64,000 nucleotides of DNA from Megaleporinus macrocephalus. Lineage: Eukaryota > Chordata > Actinopteri > Characiformes > Anostomidae. Each line of letters starts with the position of its first letter. The stretch's first letter is position 1. This document shows positions 22,179 through 33,096 of the stretch, one piece after another. Both the position numbers and the translations under genes were made by a program. Under the pieces are notes generated by a model, which searched no databases, had not been told where the DNA came from, and worked only from the letters and a program-made list of their open reading frames with translations. The stretch covers positions 190,001-254,000 of the forward strand of contig CM038704.1 in NCBI GenBank assembly GCA_021613375.1, given 5' to 3'.

Positions 22179-24147
22179 TTGATTAGTGTAGTCTCCTGTT
22201 CCTGTGTATTGATTAGTGTAGTCTCCTGTTCCTGTGTATTGATTAGTGTAGTCTCCTGTTCCTGTGTATTGATTAGTGTAGTCTCCTGTTCCTGTGTATT
22301 GATTATTGTAGTCTCCTGTTCCTGTGTATTGATTAGTGTAGTCTCCTGTTCCTGTGTATTGATTATTGTAGTCTCCTTTTCCTGTGTATTGATTAGTGTA
22401 GGGTCCTGTTCCTGTGTATTGATTAGTGTAGGGTCCTGTTTCTGTGTATTGATTAGTGTAGGGTCCTGTTCCTGTGTATTGATTAGTGTAGTCTCCTGTT
22501 CTTGTGTATTGATTAGTGTAGGGTCCTGTTCCTGTGTATTGATTAGTGTAGGGTCCTGTTCCTGTGTATTGATTAGTGTAGTCTCCTGTTCCTGTGTATT
22601 GATTAGTGTAGTCTCCTGTTCCTGTGTATTGATTAGTGTAGGGTCCTGTTCCTGTGTATTGATTAGTGTAGGGTCCTGTTTCTGTGTATTGATTAGTGTA
22701 GGGTCCTGTTCCTGTGTATTGATTAGTGTAGGGTCCTGTTCCTGTGTATTGATTAGTGTAGTCTCCTGTTCCTGTGTATTGATTAGTGTAGTCTCCTGTT
22801 CCTGTGTATTGATTAGTGTAGGGTCCTGTTTCTGTGTATTGATTAGTGTAGGGTCCTGTTCCTGTGTATTGATTAGTGTAGGGTCCTGTTCCTGTGTATT
22901 GATTAGTGTAGTCTCCTGTTCCTGTGTATTGATTAGTGTAGTCTCCTGTTCCTGTGTATTGATTAGTGTAGGGTCCTGTTCCTGTGTATTGATTAGTGTA
23001 GGGTCCTGTTTCTGTGTATTGATTAGTGTAGGGTCCTGTTTCTGTGTATTGATTAGTGTAGTCTCCTGTTCCTGTGTATTGATTAGTGTAGGGTCCTGTT
23101 CCTGTGTATTGATTAGTGTAGGGTCCTGTTCCTGTGTATTGATTAGTGTAGGGTCCTGTTTCTGTGTATTGATTAGTGTAGTCTCCTGTTCCTGTGTATT
23201 GATTAGTGTAGGGTCCTGTTCCTGTGTATTGATTAGTGTAGGGTCCTGTTTCTGTGTATTGATTAGTGTAGGGTCCTGTTTCTGTGTATTGATTAGTGTA
23301 GTCTCCTGTTCCTGTGTATTGATTAGTGTAGTCTCCTGTTCCTGTGTATTGATTAGTGTAGGGTCCTGTTTCTGTGTATTGATTAGTGTAGGGTCCTGTT
23401 CCTGTGTATTGATTAGTGTAGGGTCCTGTTCCTGTGTATTGATTAGTGTAGTCTCCTGTTCCTGTGTATTGATTAGTGTAGTCTCCTGTTCCTGTGTATT
23501 GATTAGTGTAGGGTCCTGTTCCTGTGTATTGATTAGTGTAGGGTCCTGTTTCTGTGTATTGATTAGTGTAGGGTCCTGTTTCTGTGTATTGATTAGTGTA
23601 GTCTCCTGTTCCTGTGTATTGATTAGTGTAGGGTCCTGTTCCTGTGTATTGATTAGTGTAGGGTCCTGTTCCTGTGTATTGATTAGTGTAGGGTCCTGTT
23701 TCTGTGTATTGATTAGTGTAGTCTCCTGTTCCTGTGTATTGATAGTGTAGGGTCCTGTTCCTGTGTATTGATTAGTGTAGGGTCCTGTTTCTGTGTATTG
23801 ATTAGTGTAGGGTCCTGTTTCTGTGTATTGATTAGTGTAGTCTCCTGTTCCTGTGTATTGATTAGTGTAGGGTCCTGTTCCTGTGTATTGATTAGTGTAG
23901 GGTCCTGTTTCTGTGTATTGATTAGTGTAGGGTCCTGTTTCTGTGTATTGATTAGTGTAGGGTCCTGTTTCTGTGTATTGATTAGTGTAGTCTCCTGTTC
24001 CTGTGTATTGATTAGTGTAGGGTCCTGTTCCTGTGTATTGATTAGTGTAGGGTCCTGTTTCTGTGTATTGATTAGTGTAGGGTCCTGTTCCTGTGTATTG
24101 ATTAGTGTAGGGTCCTGTTCCTGTGTATTGATTAGTGTAGTTTTACT
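22179..24147. repeat. 30-bp minisatellite, about 65 copies, with 540-bp higher-order repeat
   Basis: Each 30-bp unit has TGATTAGTGTAG followed by one of three variants: GTCTCCTGTTCC (A), GGGTCCTGTTCC (B) or GGGTCCTGTTTC (C). Units 20-37 (from about 22750) and 38-55 (from about 23290) have the same 18-unit order, AACBBAABCCABBCABCC, giving a 540-bp higher-order repeat. A single base is missing near 23743, which breaks the otherwise open frame. No gene. Confidence 0.96.
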
Positions 24148-24214
24148 GTTGTGTGTAGTGTAGTATTAATGTTTTTGCACCGGTGAGCTGAGAGTGTTTT
24201 GTCTGATATAAGCC

Positions 24215-24400
24215 TCATATGAACAGTGAAACATGGAGGTGGTAGTGTGATGGTGTGGGGATGGAATATGAATTCTCTACTAGACACTCATTCAAGCAAA
24301 CATCTAGTCATTAGTCTGTGAGCACAAAAGCAAGTTCACCACCAAATGACTGAACAGAAGTCTCGAGTCAGGACTGTCTGTCTGCGCTGTATAGGAGATT
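24215..24400 (+). pseudogene. Tc1-like transposase relic, central part
   Basis: GTGAAACATGGAGGTGGTAG followed by TGTGATGGTGTGGGGATGG translates to VKHGGGSVMVWGW, the conserved block before the second catalytic Asp in Tc1 transposases. Downstream text is decayed with stops. It is on the same strand as the N-terminal relic at 19741-20203 and may be the same original element, split by the intervening arrays. Confidence 0.65.
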
Positions 24401-24439
24401 ACTGAGTGACAGTTAAGAGATTCCTCACTCCTGAACTAA

Positions 24440-25742
24440 GTTCTGGTTTGTAAGTCGCCGCTGAGCTGGTCACTGTGCTGGTCACTGTCCTGCTCCAGTG
24501 CCGGAGACAGACTGGTGGCCGGTGGCGCTGCTGGTGCGTAAGCGCGCTGCCGCGGCGTGGGGTTTCCCGAGGCGCACTGCAGGGTCACCGCGCCCATCTC
24601 GTTGTCTGATGGCCGGATGAGAGCGAGCTGGAGGAGAGCGCTCCTTCAAGGAAGCCAACGGGAAGTGGCGAGCGACGGATCTTCACGGAGCCCGAATCTT
24701 GGCCACGGACCTCAATGACTGGCGTTTCGCGTCGCAGCTGAACCGTCTGCCTCAGACTCTCTCTCTCTCCCGGCACCGCCTTCGTCTGTCCCAGCGGAGA
24801 GACTTATTTGTGAAAGCTGGACTCGTTTGTGAAGCGCCGCTCCTCCGACCGAGGCTAGTTAGCGAGCTAGCTCGTCTGCTGATCCGTTGATGCGTGGATT
24901 TGACGGCAGCACAGTCGCGTTTTTTCGGTCAATGCCATATAAAACAAGGCCAGCTACGACTGAGTACAGGTACGTCGTGCATGTCGTGTGTAATGCTGGA
25001 TGTACGTGTGAGCAGCGGGCGGCGGCGGCGGGTTTGTCGCTGGTAATGACTGGGGTTGTTGTGTGTGATGAGCGGGGGGAGGTGGGGGTGGGGTTAGCTT
25101 AGTTAGCTTAGCCGGAGCGAGTCCGCCAGGTAGCTGAACCATTTACATACAACCAAAACAGGTGTGGAGACGCTCGGCTGCCGTTTGCTGAACCGTATGG
25201 TCAAACAAATCGCTCCCGACTCCGGTAAGTTGTGCACGGACCGCGGGGTAATCTGGCGCTAGCTGTTTAAAAGCGAAGATTTTCGGGCCTCCGTTCTTTT
25301 TCTCGCTGCTGCAGTTTTTCTCCTCACGCTCAGATACACAGCGCACACAAAAACGAATTCCCGATATCCGCCCACAATTTTAATCTAATTTAAATCCATT
25401 TATGTCCATTTTTTGCTGTTTTTTCTCCACAGCGAAAATCCCGTCGTAGCTCGGAAGTCAGCGAGCTAGCTAATTAGCTAGCCACTTTAGGTGGCTAACT
25501 TGGCTAACACCTCATTTAGGCGTCTGTGACTCGAATCACAGTTTTTAAAGCCTCACAGATCAGCGTGTGAGTAAAATCTGATTTTTGGACCTGTTCCGGG
25601 AGGAATAATAATTTGACCGTGGTGTCAGGACGCTAGCTGGCTAATAAGTCAGCTAATTTCAGCTAGCTGGTTAACGTTAGCCGCCTGGCTAGCGGTCAAA
25701 ATCCGTCGGGGTCGGTCAGCCAGCACCGGATCTCTCTTTCTA

Positions 25743-25775
<33 letters not shown>

Positions 25776-26330
25776 AACAGTGTCACTTAAACACTCAAAT
25801 CTGCCGTAAAGAAAAAGATCTGCAGATAGAAAGTTCTACCCGCTGTAAGTTGACGTTAAGCCCGTTAGCGTGATTAGCCCGAGCGCCGTAATCCTGATCG
25901 AATTAAACGAGCAGCTCCGCGTTTAACTGCGCGCTAACGAGGTAATTGGATTTCCCAGGAGGAGAAAACTTCCCTCATTCGGAGCTTATTTGCGGGCAGA
26001 ATGTCTGAACGGGCCTCGCAGTGAACGTGAGCGACTGCGTTTCGAGGCTTCCCCCGTTACGGGCGGTACTGTCGGGAGTGGAACTGGGCTGCGGCTCCGG
26101 AGTGACCGCGGCTGAGAGTGCGGGTGTAACGTTAGCCTCAGTCCGCAGACCGACTTCAGGGCCGGGATATATATTTCAGCTGCTCTCTCTCCGCTCAGAA
26201 ATGAGGATATTTCAGTAAATCGTGGGGTTTAATCGTGAGATACGGTGGAGCTTCCTCCGCATCCGGGCCCGCGTTTGGCGAATCAATGGATCCTTCACTG
26301 TAGGGCCCAAGAACAAGATGGCGTTTGGAG
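24440..26330 (+). promoter_or_regulatory. gnb1: CpG-rich island, candidate gnb1 promoter
   Basis: CpG density rises sharply here compared with the arrays on the left and intron 1 on the right. Repeated GCTAGCTAGC-like stretches, a (TC)n run (about 25735-25779), two good splice donors (24970 and 25225) and no repeats in most of it fit a housekeeping-type promoter with first exon and proximal intron. It is the only such island upstream of the gnb1 start codon on this strand. No clear TATA box is assigned. CAAGATGGCG near 26314 resembles a YY1 site. Confidence 0.55.
24520..24969 (+). other. gnb1: Candidate gnb1 noncoding exon 1
   Basis: Gnb genes of vertebrates have one or more noncoding 5' exons, and the coding exon at 39575 begins after a clear acceptor, so an upstream exon is required. 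The best donor in the island is GAGTACAG|GTACGT at 24969/24970. An alternative is CTCCG|GTAAGT at 25224/25225. The transcription start is unknown, so the left limit is a guess. Transcript data would decide between the donors. Confidence 0.35.
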
Positions 26331-26890
26331 CTCTTTCTCGCTGGCTTCGCTCTCTGCAAGATATTAACATGCCATTGATTTAGTCCACAGGAAGGAGACC
26401 GTCCTGCTCCTCCACTGCTTTCATGCCTCAGTTTTTTGCCGTTTCTGTGCAGTATAAGCTCTTTTGAGGTCACTATCTTAGCTGTGTAGAGCTTTATCTT
26501 CTGATGTATTGGGAGTGAAGCTGGTGGGACTGCAGGCCGAGTTATGGTGTACATGTCCAACACCATTCAAACACGTTATACTCAGTACGTGAGATGCTTT
26601 ATTTGTTTTTCCATCATAAGAATCACATAATGTCTATGTCTGATCCTACATGTGGTCTAAGATCTGCAGATACTGACCATCTGTAAATGTCCAGAGAACC
26701 TGGAGAGACCCTTTCAGCTCTAAACTGTGGAGCTCAGTGTCACATTTAATAGTCTGTCGTTTAAATACAATATGGATAGTAATGAAGATGATCTGCTTGG
26801 TCTTCTAAATCTCGGTCTGTCATTGACGTATGAGCTTTAAATGAACTTTTTGTTCTATTGCTGTAAAGCACTTTGGGCTGTCACCGTATG

Positions 26891-26899
26891 ATGATGATG

Positions 26900-26942
<43 letters not shown>
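26891..26942. repeat. (GAT)n(TAA)n microsatellite
   Basis: GATGATGATGATAATAATAA followed by a pure TAA run in gnb1 intron 1. Confidence 0.93.
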
Positions 26943-26944
<2 letters not shown>

Positions 26945-27786
26945 TGTCTATATATATTTTTCCTATGTTGAAATAGCTGAAATAGGCCCAATTTAAATTT
27001 TCTTTAATTGCGACACAAATGTGTATGTGTGTCAGTGTGAACAGCAAAACACACGGAATCTGACATTTTCAATTCCGATTTGAGACTTTTTTTAATATGT
27101 AGGATTAAAATCTGATTTGTGGCTCTGTCTGAACAGCCAAATTAGAATTAATGCTATTTTTAATTAATACTATTTTTACGCCAGTCCAGTAAAAATTTGT
27201 CATTCTTTTTAACTGCTGAGGCTAACATTTTTGGGCTTATGTAAAAAATGAATGTACAAATATTTAAGGCAGTTATCTCAACCACTCAGTGTTCGAAGAG
27301 AGTTATAAAGAAACATACAAATGCAGCTGTAGGCGAACGAGTGAAAAGTTAAAAGTCTGAAAATTAACTTTTAAAGAAACCAGAAGTGGGCGTGGCCGAA
27401 TGATAAGCCCTCAATTAAGAGAGCTGTGGCGAGTTCTAGCTAATGAGCTCAGCGGTCAGTTGTTGGACCTCCGGGAGCAGAGCCTGCGTCTGGCGGCAGT
27501 CCTGATTGGCCGATTTTGCCTGCTGTGTCAAATATCTAACTTTATATATTAGATATATTTTCCATGGGACTTAAATCCTATGATGTGATCACAGTGCTAG
27601 TTTACAGATGGAGGAATTTTCTCTCTTTGTTTTATTATAATAAACAGAGCATTCCCATCTGGTTTATATGTTAAAGCATAATAACATTGGACTACACATT
27701 TTAAGTCCTGTAAGTCTTTAGCTGTCAGGGTTTCTGGTAGAGCTGGACTTTGTTGTGCACTTGCTTGGTCTTTATGACTCTTCCAG

Positions 27787-27837
27787 TGTCCCTAAACATG
27801 AACCGTACACTGAAGGCCAACGCCAGAGATGCTGTAG
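27787..27837 (+). other. gnb1: Possible alternative 51-nt 5'UTR exon of gnb1
   Basis: A pyrimidine-rich stretch ending TCTTCCAG precedes it and TGTAG|GTGAGT follows, both good splice signals on the gene's strand. It contains an ATG at about 27798 whose frame would remain open into exon 2 and stop at the TGA just upstream of the main start, making a short upstream ORF. No transcript evidence is available, and chance splice-site pairs are common in long introns. Confidence 0.25.
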
Positions 27838-30467
27838 GTGAGTTAAACCTCTCTCCCAGGTCCTCTAGGCTTTGGTAAGCTCGCTGTGGATTGGTGGACC
27901 CAAAGTGCTGTAACAGTGCTGAGCTGCATGGTTTAGACCTGTTCCATTAGTATCGTGGGTTCTGGTATTGGATGGGATGTTGGAGGGAAACGAGTTCAAC
28001 CGGCTCTCACTGTGTGATGTGAAGTTTGCAGTTAGTGGAGCTTATTTTTTCAGATGTTAATCTAAAGTGATTAATAATAGCGCATTATAAAACTGAAATA
28101 CAGAATATGTGTCAAATCTGCAGATGCTTATGTTTCATGCCATCTCTGATACCTGGAAACCGTGATACTATCACACCTCAGCTTTAGCAGCAGTTCTAGC
28201 AGTGCTTTTGATAGATGGCAAGCATTGCCTCGTGACTGTTTTAGTCGTTTTTTCTTTATTTCTGTTTTGTCATCCTAATTGTAATTTGTGTCATTTACTG
28301 TTTGCCCGAGGTTGTTTTAAAAGAACTGTAAAAACTAGTAAATACCTGCTTTAAGACTGTTTAGTCCTGAAAGGTGGAGATGGCGTGAGAAGGAGCTGAA
28401 ACAAACTATTGGCTAATTTCCTTTGTACCAGCTCGCTGGTTGGGCTGACAGCTTTTAATTTGAAAGAGGGCAATTTTCTAATTACAACAGCTGTAACTGT
28501 ATTAGTTTTATAATAATAATAATTATAATAATAATAATAGTAATATAATGTTACATTGTAACAACATTGACATGTTGCCAGTTGTAGGTTTAAGGAAATT
28601 TAACCTGATAACATGGAGCTGGTGAACTGCTTTTGGATGAATTTGACTAATCAGAAGCAACCAAACATACATGAACTGTGACGTCACAACCACACAAAAC
28701 TAGCAGAGTGGTTCATTGTGTTCAAAGTTTGGGCCACATGCCAGAAAAAGTGTCCACCGGCCGTCTTGGCGGAACTGAAATGATGAAAAACGGTTGCTAT
28801 TTGAATCGTAATTATAATATTGGGCAGAAAAGTTAATGCTGGATGTTTTGCCGGAACAGTTCAGCCGTCTTGCTGCCGCACGATGAAACGTTTAGAAGTG
28901 TTTAACGTGTGAGGTGGCGAGGTGTCCTGGTACTGATGTTTGATTTTAAGCCTCTCATAATACTGTAATTATGTTATACTGTATTGGTAATACAGTGGTA
29001 CTGAATTATCAATGCTGGTCCAGCACTGGTCAGCAGGTAGTGAGACAAAGGCATTATGGGAGCCCATAAAGTATTTAGTTTTTATGTAAATGAACATGTT
29101 TGGTTATTTTGTTTTGATTTGTTCTTTTGCTGCAGCTTTACCCCAAAGAAGAAATACTTATGTTAGCTCAACTCCAAATTACAAATTGAAATTATACTGT
29201 ATTTAATATTCCGTTTTTCTTCACAGCCGGCCTGGTTAATGGCCTATTATTTTTATTTATACTTGTATATAAATTCTGTTTATACATATGTAACGTTAGT
29301 TGCAGTGATTTTTTTATTAAAGTTAAGTCAATAAAACTGCTGCATTGACAGTAATAGAAAACTAATGGCTGGTAAACAAGTAATTTCAATCAACCAACTT
29401 ATTTTAGCTCGGATACACATTGAGGTTAACCCTCATTTTCAATGTAGCAAAGCATTTACATAAACAGGGATTGTTATGACAAAGAAAATAAAAATAAAAG
29501 TTATCATCATAAGTTAAAACAGCTGAGAAGAAAGTGGCTAACATACATTAAACGAAAATTAAAAATTACAGGAAATAAAAAAATTAAAATAGATAAAAGT
29601 TAAGATTTAATTAGTTGGAAATTAAGATAAAAAGTGGGTAACAAATAATAAAAGAGCAAAATAGTTCAAAAGATATTTAAGAGAAAAAAGAAGATATTAT
29701 AACAATAAAATTACATTAAATAAAATAATACAGAACTAATTAAATCAAATATAATAATACAATAAATAAAACGATAAATAAGACATAAAATTAAGAAAAA
29801 GTAAGAAGGTGGATAGATAATAAAAGTTCAAAATGATTGAGTGACAGCTGAGTTTTAGTGCTTCCTGTATTAGATTCCATCTCCCTGGTGGACTGTAGCT
29901 AAAAGCAGATTTTCCCAGTTCAGTAAAAACACTTGTGTGACATTTTGGTCTAGGTCTATTAGCAGTGTTCAGATTCAGGTTTGGGTTATTTAACTCTTAA
30001 AACACTGATCAGACAAATTTGTCCTAATAAACTGATTAATTACACAGGGGCCAATTCTGATCTTGTCAGATTTCTCTTGCCAACTTTCACTGAAATAGAT
30101 TTGAAAGTGTTTTAAAGGAAAAACTAAATATCTTGAAATTTTACATTTTTGTAATGGAGGTGTTCAATTATAAGATGACACGTGAAAACAAGTCTGCTTT
30201 AAAAAAGGAGGGACTTTAATACGTGCCGTGTATTTGTGTGCTGTGAAAGTAGTATTATTTGTGTTTGGATATTAAAAAGAAATTAAAAAGTGTTCAGTTG
30301 GATTTAAAACTGTAAAGAAGTGCACATGGCATCCTATATGAGAAATAGTTTATGATATTTTCTGTTTTGCAACTGTATTTACAGAACTTGTTCCCACCAT
30401 TAAGGTGTGTAACCTGACAGCAGGGCTTCAAAAGGAACAGATAACATTTTATAATAAGAAAAATGTT

Positions 30468-30540
30468 TAGATAAGATAACTCTTTATTAGTCCCACAGCG
30501 GCGTTACAGTTCAGTGTTACAGCAGCAAAGGGAGAGCAAG
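30468..30540. mobile_element. LINE-type 3' tail fragment
   Basis: GATAACTCTTTATTAGTCCC with CACAGCGG matches the tail type that fish LINEs leave in the antisense direction. A similar stretch (TTAGTCCCACAGGGGGAG) is at about 60739. Family not assigned. Confidence 0.35.
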
Positions 30541-30576
30541 CCACTCAAACACTACAGAAATGACTGTGCAGTAATC

Positions 30577-31436
30577 AGGGTTATTATCGTTAACTAAAAC
30601 TAACGAAATAGAACTGAAATTCAGAACATTTCCGTTAACTGAAATAATTTATACATTTTACAAACCTAACTAAACGTACTGAGATTATAGATAGAATACC
30701 ATTTGTTTTCGTGTTTGTCAATTTATTCATAAGCCTTGTGGACTGATATTAATTCAGTTTTTTTTTTCCTCACTCGAGCAGTTTTACGTTAGCTGCTGGC
30801 GCCGTACGACACCCTGATGCCACTGCTTGTTTTCAGTCTGTTCTGTTCTCCACGCTAGCCTTCTAAATGGCGACAGAAAAACTTGGTCTCCGTCTCAGTC
30901 TCAGAGGCCGTTTGAGAGGCTTGCACGAGAGAGCTAATTGCGAGTACCTTGACGAGCTAGCCTCTCTGAGTAGCTCCCCCGAAAGTGTAGCCACATCCCG
31001 GCCAGGTAGCACCGGGAAGAAAACAACCATAACGGACTGCTTTCACCGGCGACCCAGCTGCTGGTTAGTTCATACGCAGGAGCACCGCAGGCATTGGGAC
31101 GTCCACACGACTCTGTTCAAAAAGTTTAGCATTTCACTCGAACCAGAATTCATCTCACCTGGTGCTGCAAGAGTGAATAACCTTTGTTGAGTTTTTATAA
31201 CACAATGTTTATTCTGACCTTTTTGTATTCTGTACCTGAAGGTGTAAAAAACAAACAAAAAAAACTAATACTAGAACTAATGAAAACTAAAACTAGGCAG
31301 TAATAAAAATAATAACTAATAAAAACTAGCAAACCCACTCTAAAAACTAATTAAAACTAACTGAATTAGAAAAAAAGTCACGACGAAACTAAACTATAGT
31401 TGAAAAGCCAAACTGTTATAACCTTAGCAGTAACGC
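30577..31436 (+). mobile_element. hAT-like non-autonomous element, 860 bp
   Basis: Flanked by near-identical 8-bp direct repeats GCAGTAAT (30569-30576) and GCAGTAAC (31437-31444), the size made by hAT transposases. The ends are inverted partners (CAGGGTTAT at left; TAAGGTTAT reading in from the right) and fit the hAT YARNG end rule. Both sides are rich in ACTAAAACTAA motifs. The centre carries an open frame (30867-31190, 107 codons, starts MATEKLG, contains KKTTITDCF) that I cannot assign. It may be the remnant of a captured or transposase-derived exon. Confidence 0.65.
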
Positions 31437-32387
31437 TGTAACACTGTTTATCTCCTGTACTGTTGATCTGCTGCTGCTGCAGTTACAGAACAATTTAATT
31501 AATAAATTAATAAATGTGTGTTTTCTATATATTCCGTACCTACAGTGTATATATAATTTCTGAATAATACTTTTTATTTAGATATTGTCCAGTCTGACCC
31601 CCCTTTGAAAAACTGTATTGGACTTTCCTGTACTAAAGCTTGTTGGGCGTGCAGAGTATTTATACTACCGACTGTATTACTTAATTAAGCTATTTGCTAA
31701 AGTGGCATCCATTAAAGATTCAGTTAAAGTCAGATCCGCACCGTTTTCTTTCTTTTCATTTAGTGTTTCAGCAGCAAGTTATTCTGAATTACTTCATATA
31801 ATCCAGGAAATAGGAAAGCAGCAGTAGTCACACGCCGGCTGTTTAACGGTACTGAATGAGATTATAGATTTAGAGTCTTCTAGCTTTCAGGATTAAGGGC
31901 CTGGTAAACGATAGAGCTGATGATCTCCTTTTTCCCTGTGATGATCCAGATTAGGTAATATTATCTCTTTATTAATGATCTCCTGGTAACCTGTTGTATC
32001 TGTGATGGGCGTGTACAAGTGTAAATAAAAACAAAGCAGAAGCATTAAAGTTTTTAGCTTTCTCACTGTAGCCTTTTTTCCAAATCCAGGATCGTGTGGT
32101 CAGATGTGAAAGCTGCCTTTGAATTGTTCTGGGGTCGTCATTGGTAACTTGGCTTCCAGTCAGCTCTGGTGAGGTCTGCTGCCCGTGTGGAAGTTGTCTG
32201 GTTAATTTTGTAACGTGACTGCTTTGATATACTGTGATAAACAAGTTTGGTGCTGGTGTGAAATCACGGCTGTGTATTAGAAGTGCTCTTCTTCTCCGGT
32301 TTAGTGTTTGTGGTGAGTTTTGTAAACACTGTGTGCAGAAAAGTGATGTATGGAACTGCACAGTCGATCCATAGTTCAGATTAAACG

Positions 32388-32428
32388 TGTGTGTGTGTGT
32401 GTGTGAGTGAGTGAGTGTGTGTGTGTGA
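32388..32428. repeat. (GT)n / (GAGT)n microsatellite
   Basis: GT run interrupted by GAGTGAGTGAGTG in gnb1 intron 1. Confidence 0.9.
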
Positions 32429-32727
32429 AAGCAAGCCTAGCAATAATGAGTCTCACAAACGGGCCTAGAGTCGATCCTGGGTGCGGACGGCAGTGTTCAG
32501 GTCAGTGTCGGTGAGAAGTGTGAAACGCCCATAGTCTCATTTTTCATGTGTGTGTCTGCAGAAGCAGCTACATATCCGCTTTATACAGATCCAGACTGTG
32601 TCTACGTGAATGAGCATACTGGAGTGCATGCTTTCACACAGGAGCAATAAGTGTTAGTGTTTGTGAGGTCTGGTACAGATGGTGAACATTGCTATGAGGA
32701 TTTGATTGAGTGTTACAGAGGTCAGGT

Positions 32728-33088
32728 TAGGGCCGGGCGATAAAATGATGATGATAATTATTGCGAAATAACGTTTCCTCAATAGAACTATAAGACGTAG
32801 TTCCATTCATGTTTTGAGAGACACCAAGAATAGCACTGTGTGTGTGTGTGTGTTTAATTTATTTGAAATAGTTCTGTAATGTTCTATAGTACATTTGTCT
32901 ATCTTCTGATTTGAAAAAAAAAAAGAAAAAAAAAACCCAAAAAATTCAAATTTTTAAAATCTTCACTTCTCACTTCAAGTAAAAAGGCAATAGTGATTTG
33001 ATTTATATTGTAATATTCATCGATATCGACTGATATGAAAAAAATGATTGTAATAATATAAGAATTTTTCCCATATCGCCCAGCCCTA
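32728..33088. mobile_element. hAT-like MITE, 361 bp
   Basis: Exact 8-bp target duplication GGTCAGGT at 32720-32727 and 33089-33096. Terminal inverted repeats are TAGGGCCGGGCGAT (left) and TAGGGCTGGGCGAT (right, reverse complement). The interior is AT-rich with a short TG run and an A-rich tract. No coding capacity. Confidence 0.8.
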
Positions 33089-33096
33089 GGTCAGGT

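Noticed and set aside
22179..24147. CRISPR-like array
   Set aside because: Repeats are head-to-tail with no unique spacers, and the DNA is vertebrate.
22179..24163. Long Cys/Val-rich open frames (523 and 131 codons)
   Set aside because: Product of a 30-bp tandem repeat without stops. The break between the two frames is one missing base in one unit.
26313..26381. Short frame starting MAFGALSRW after CAAGATGGCG
   Set aside because: Only about 21 codons. The motif may be a YY1 site in the CpG island. No evidence of translation.
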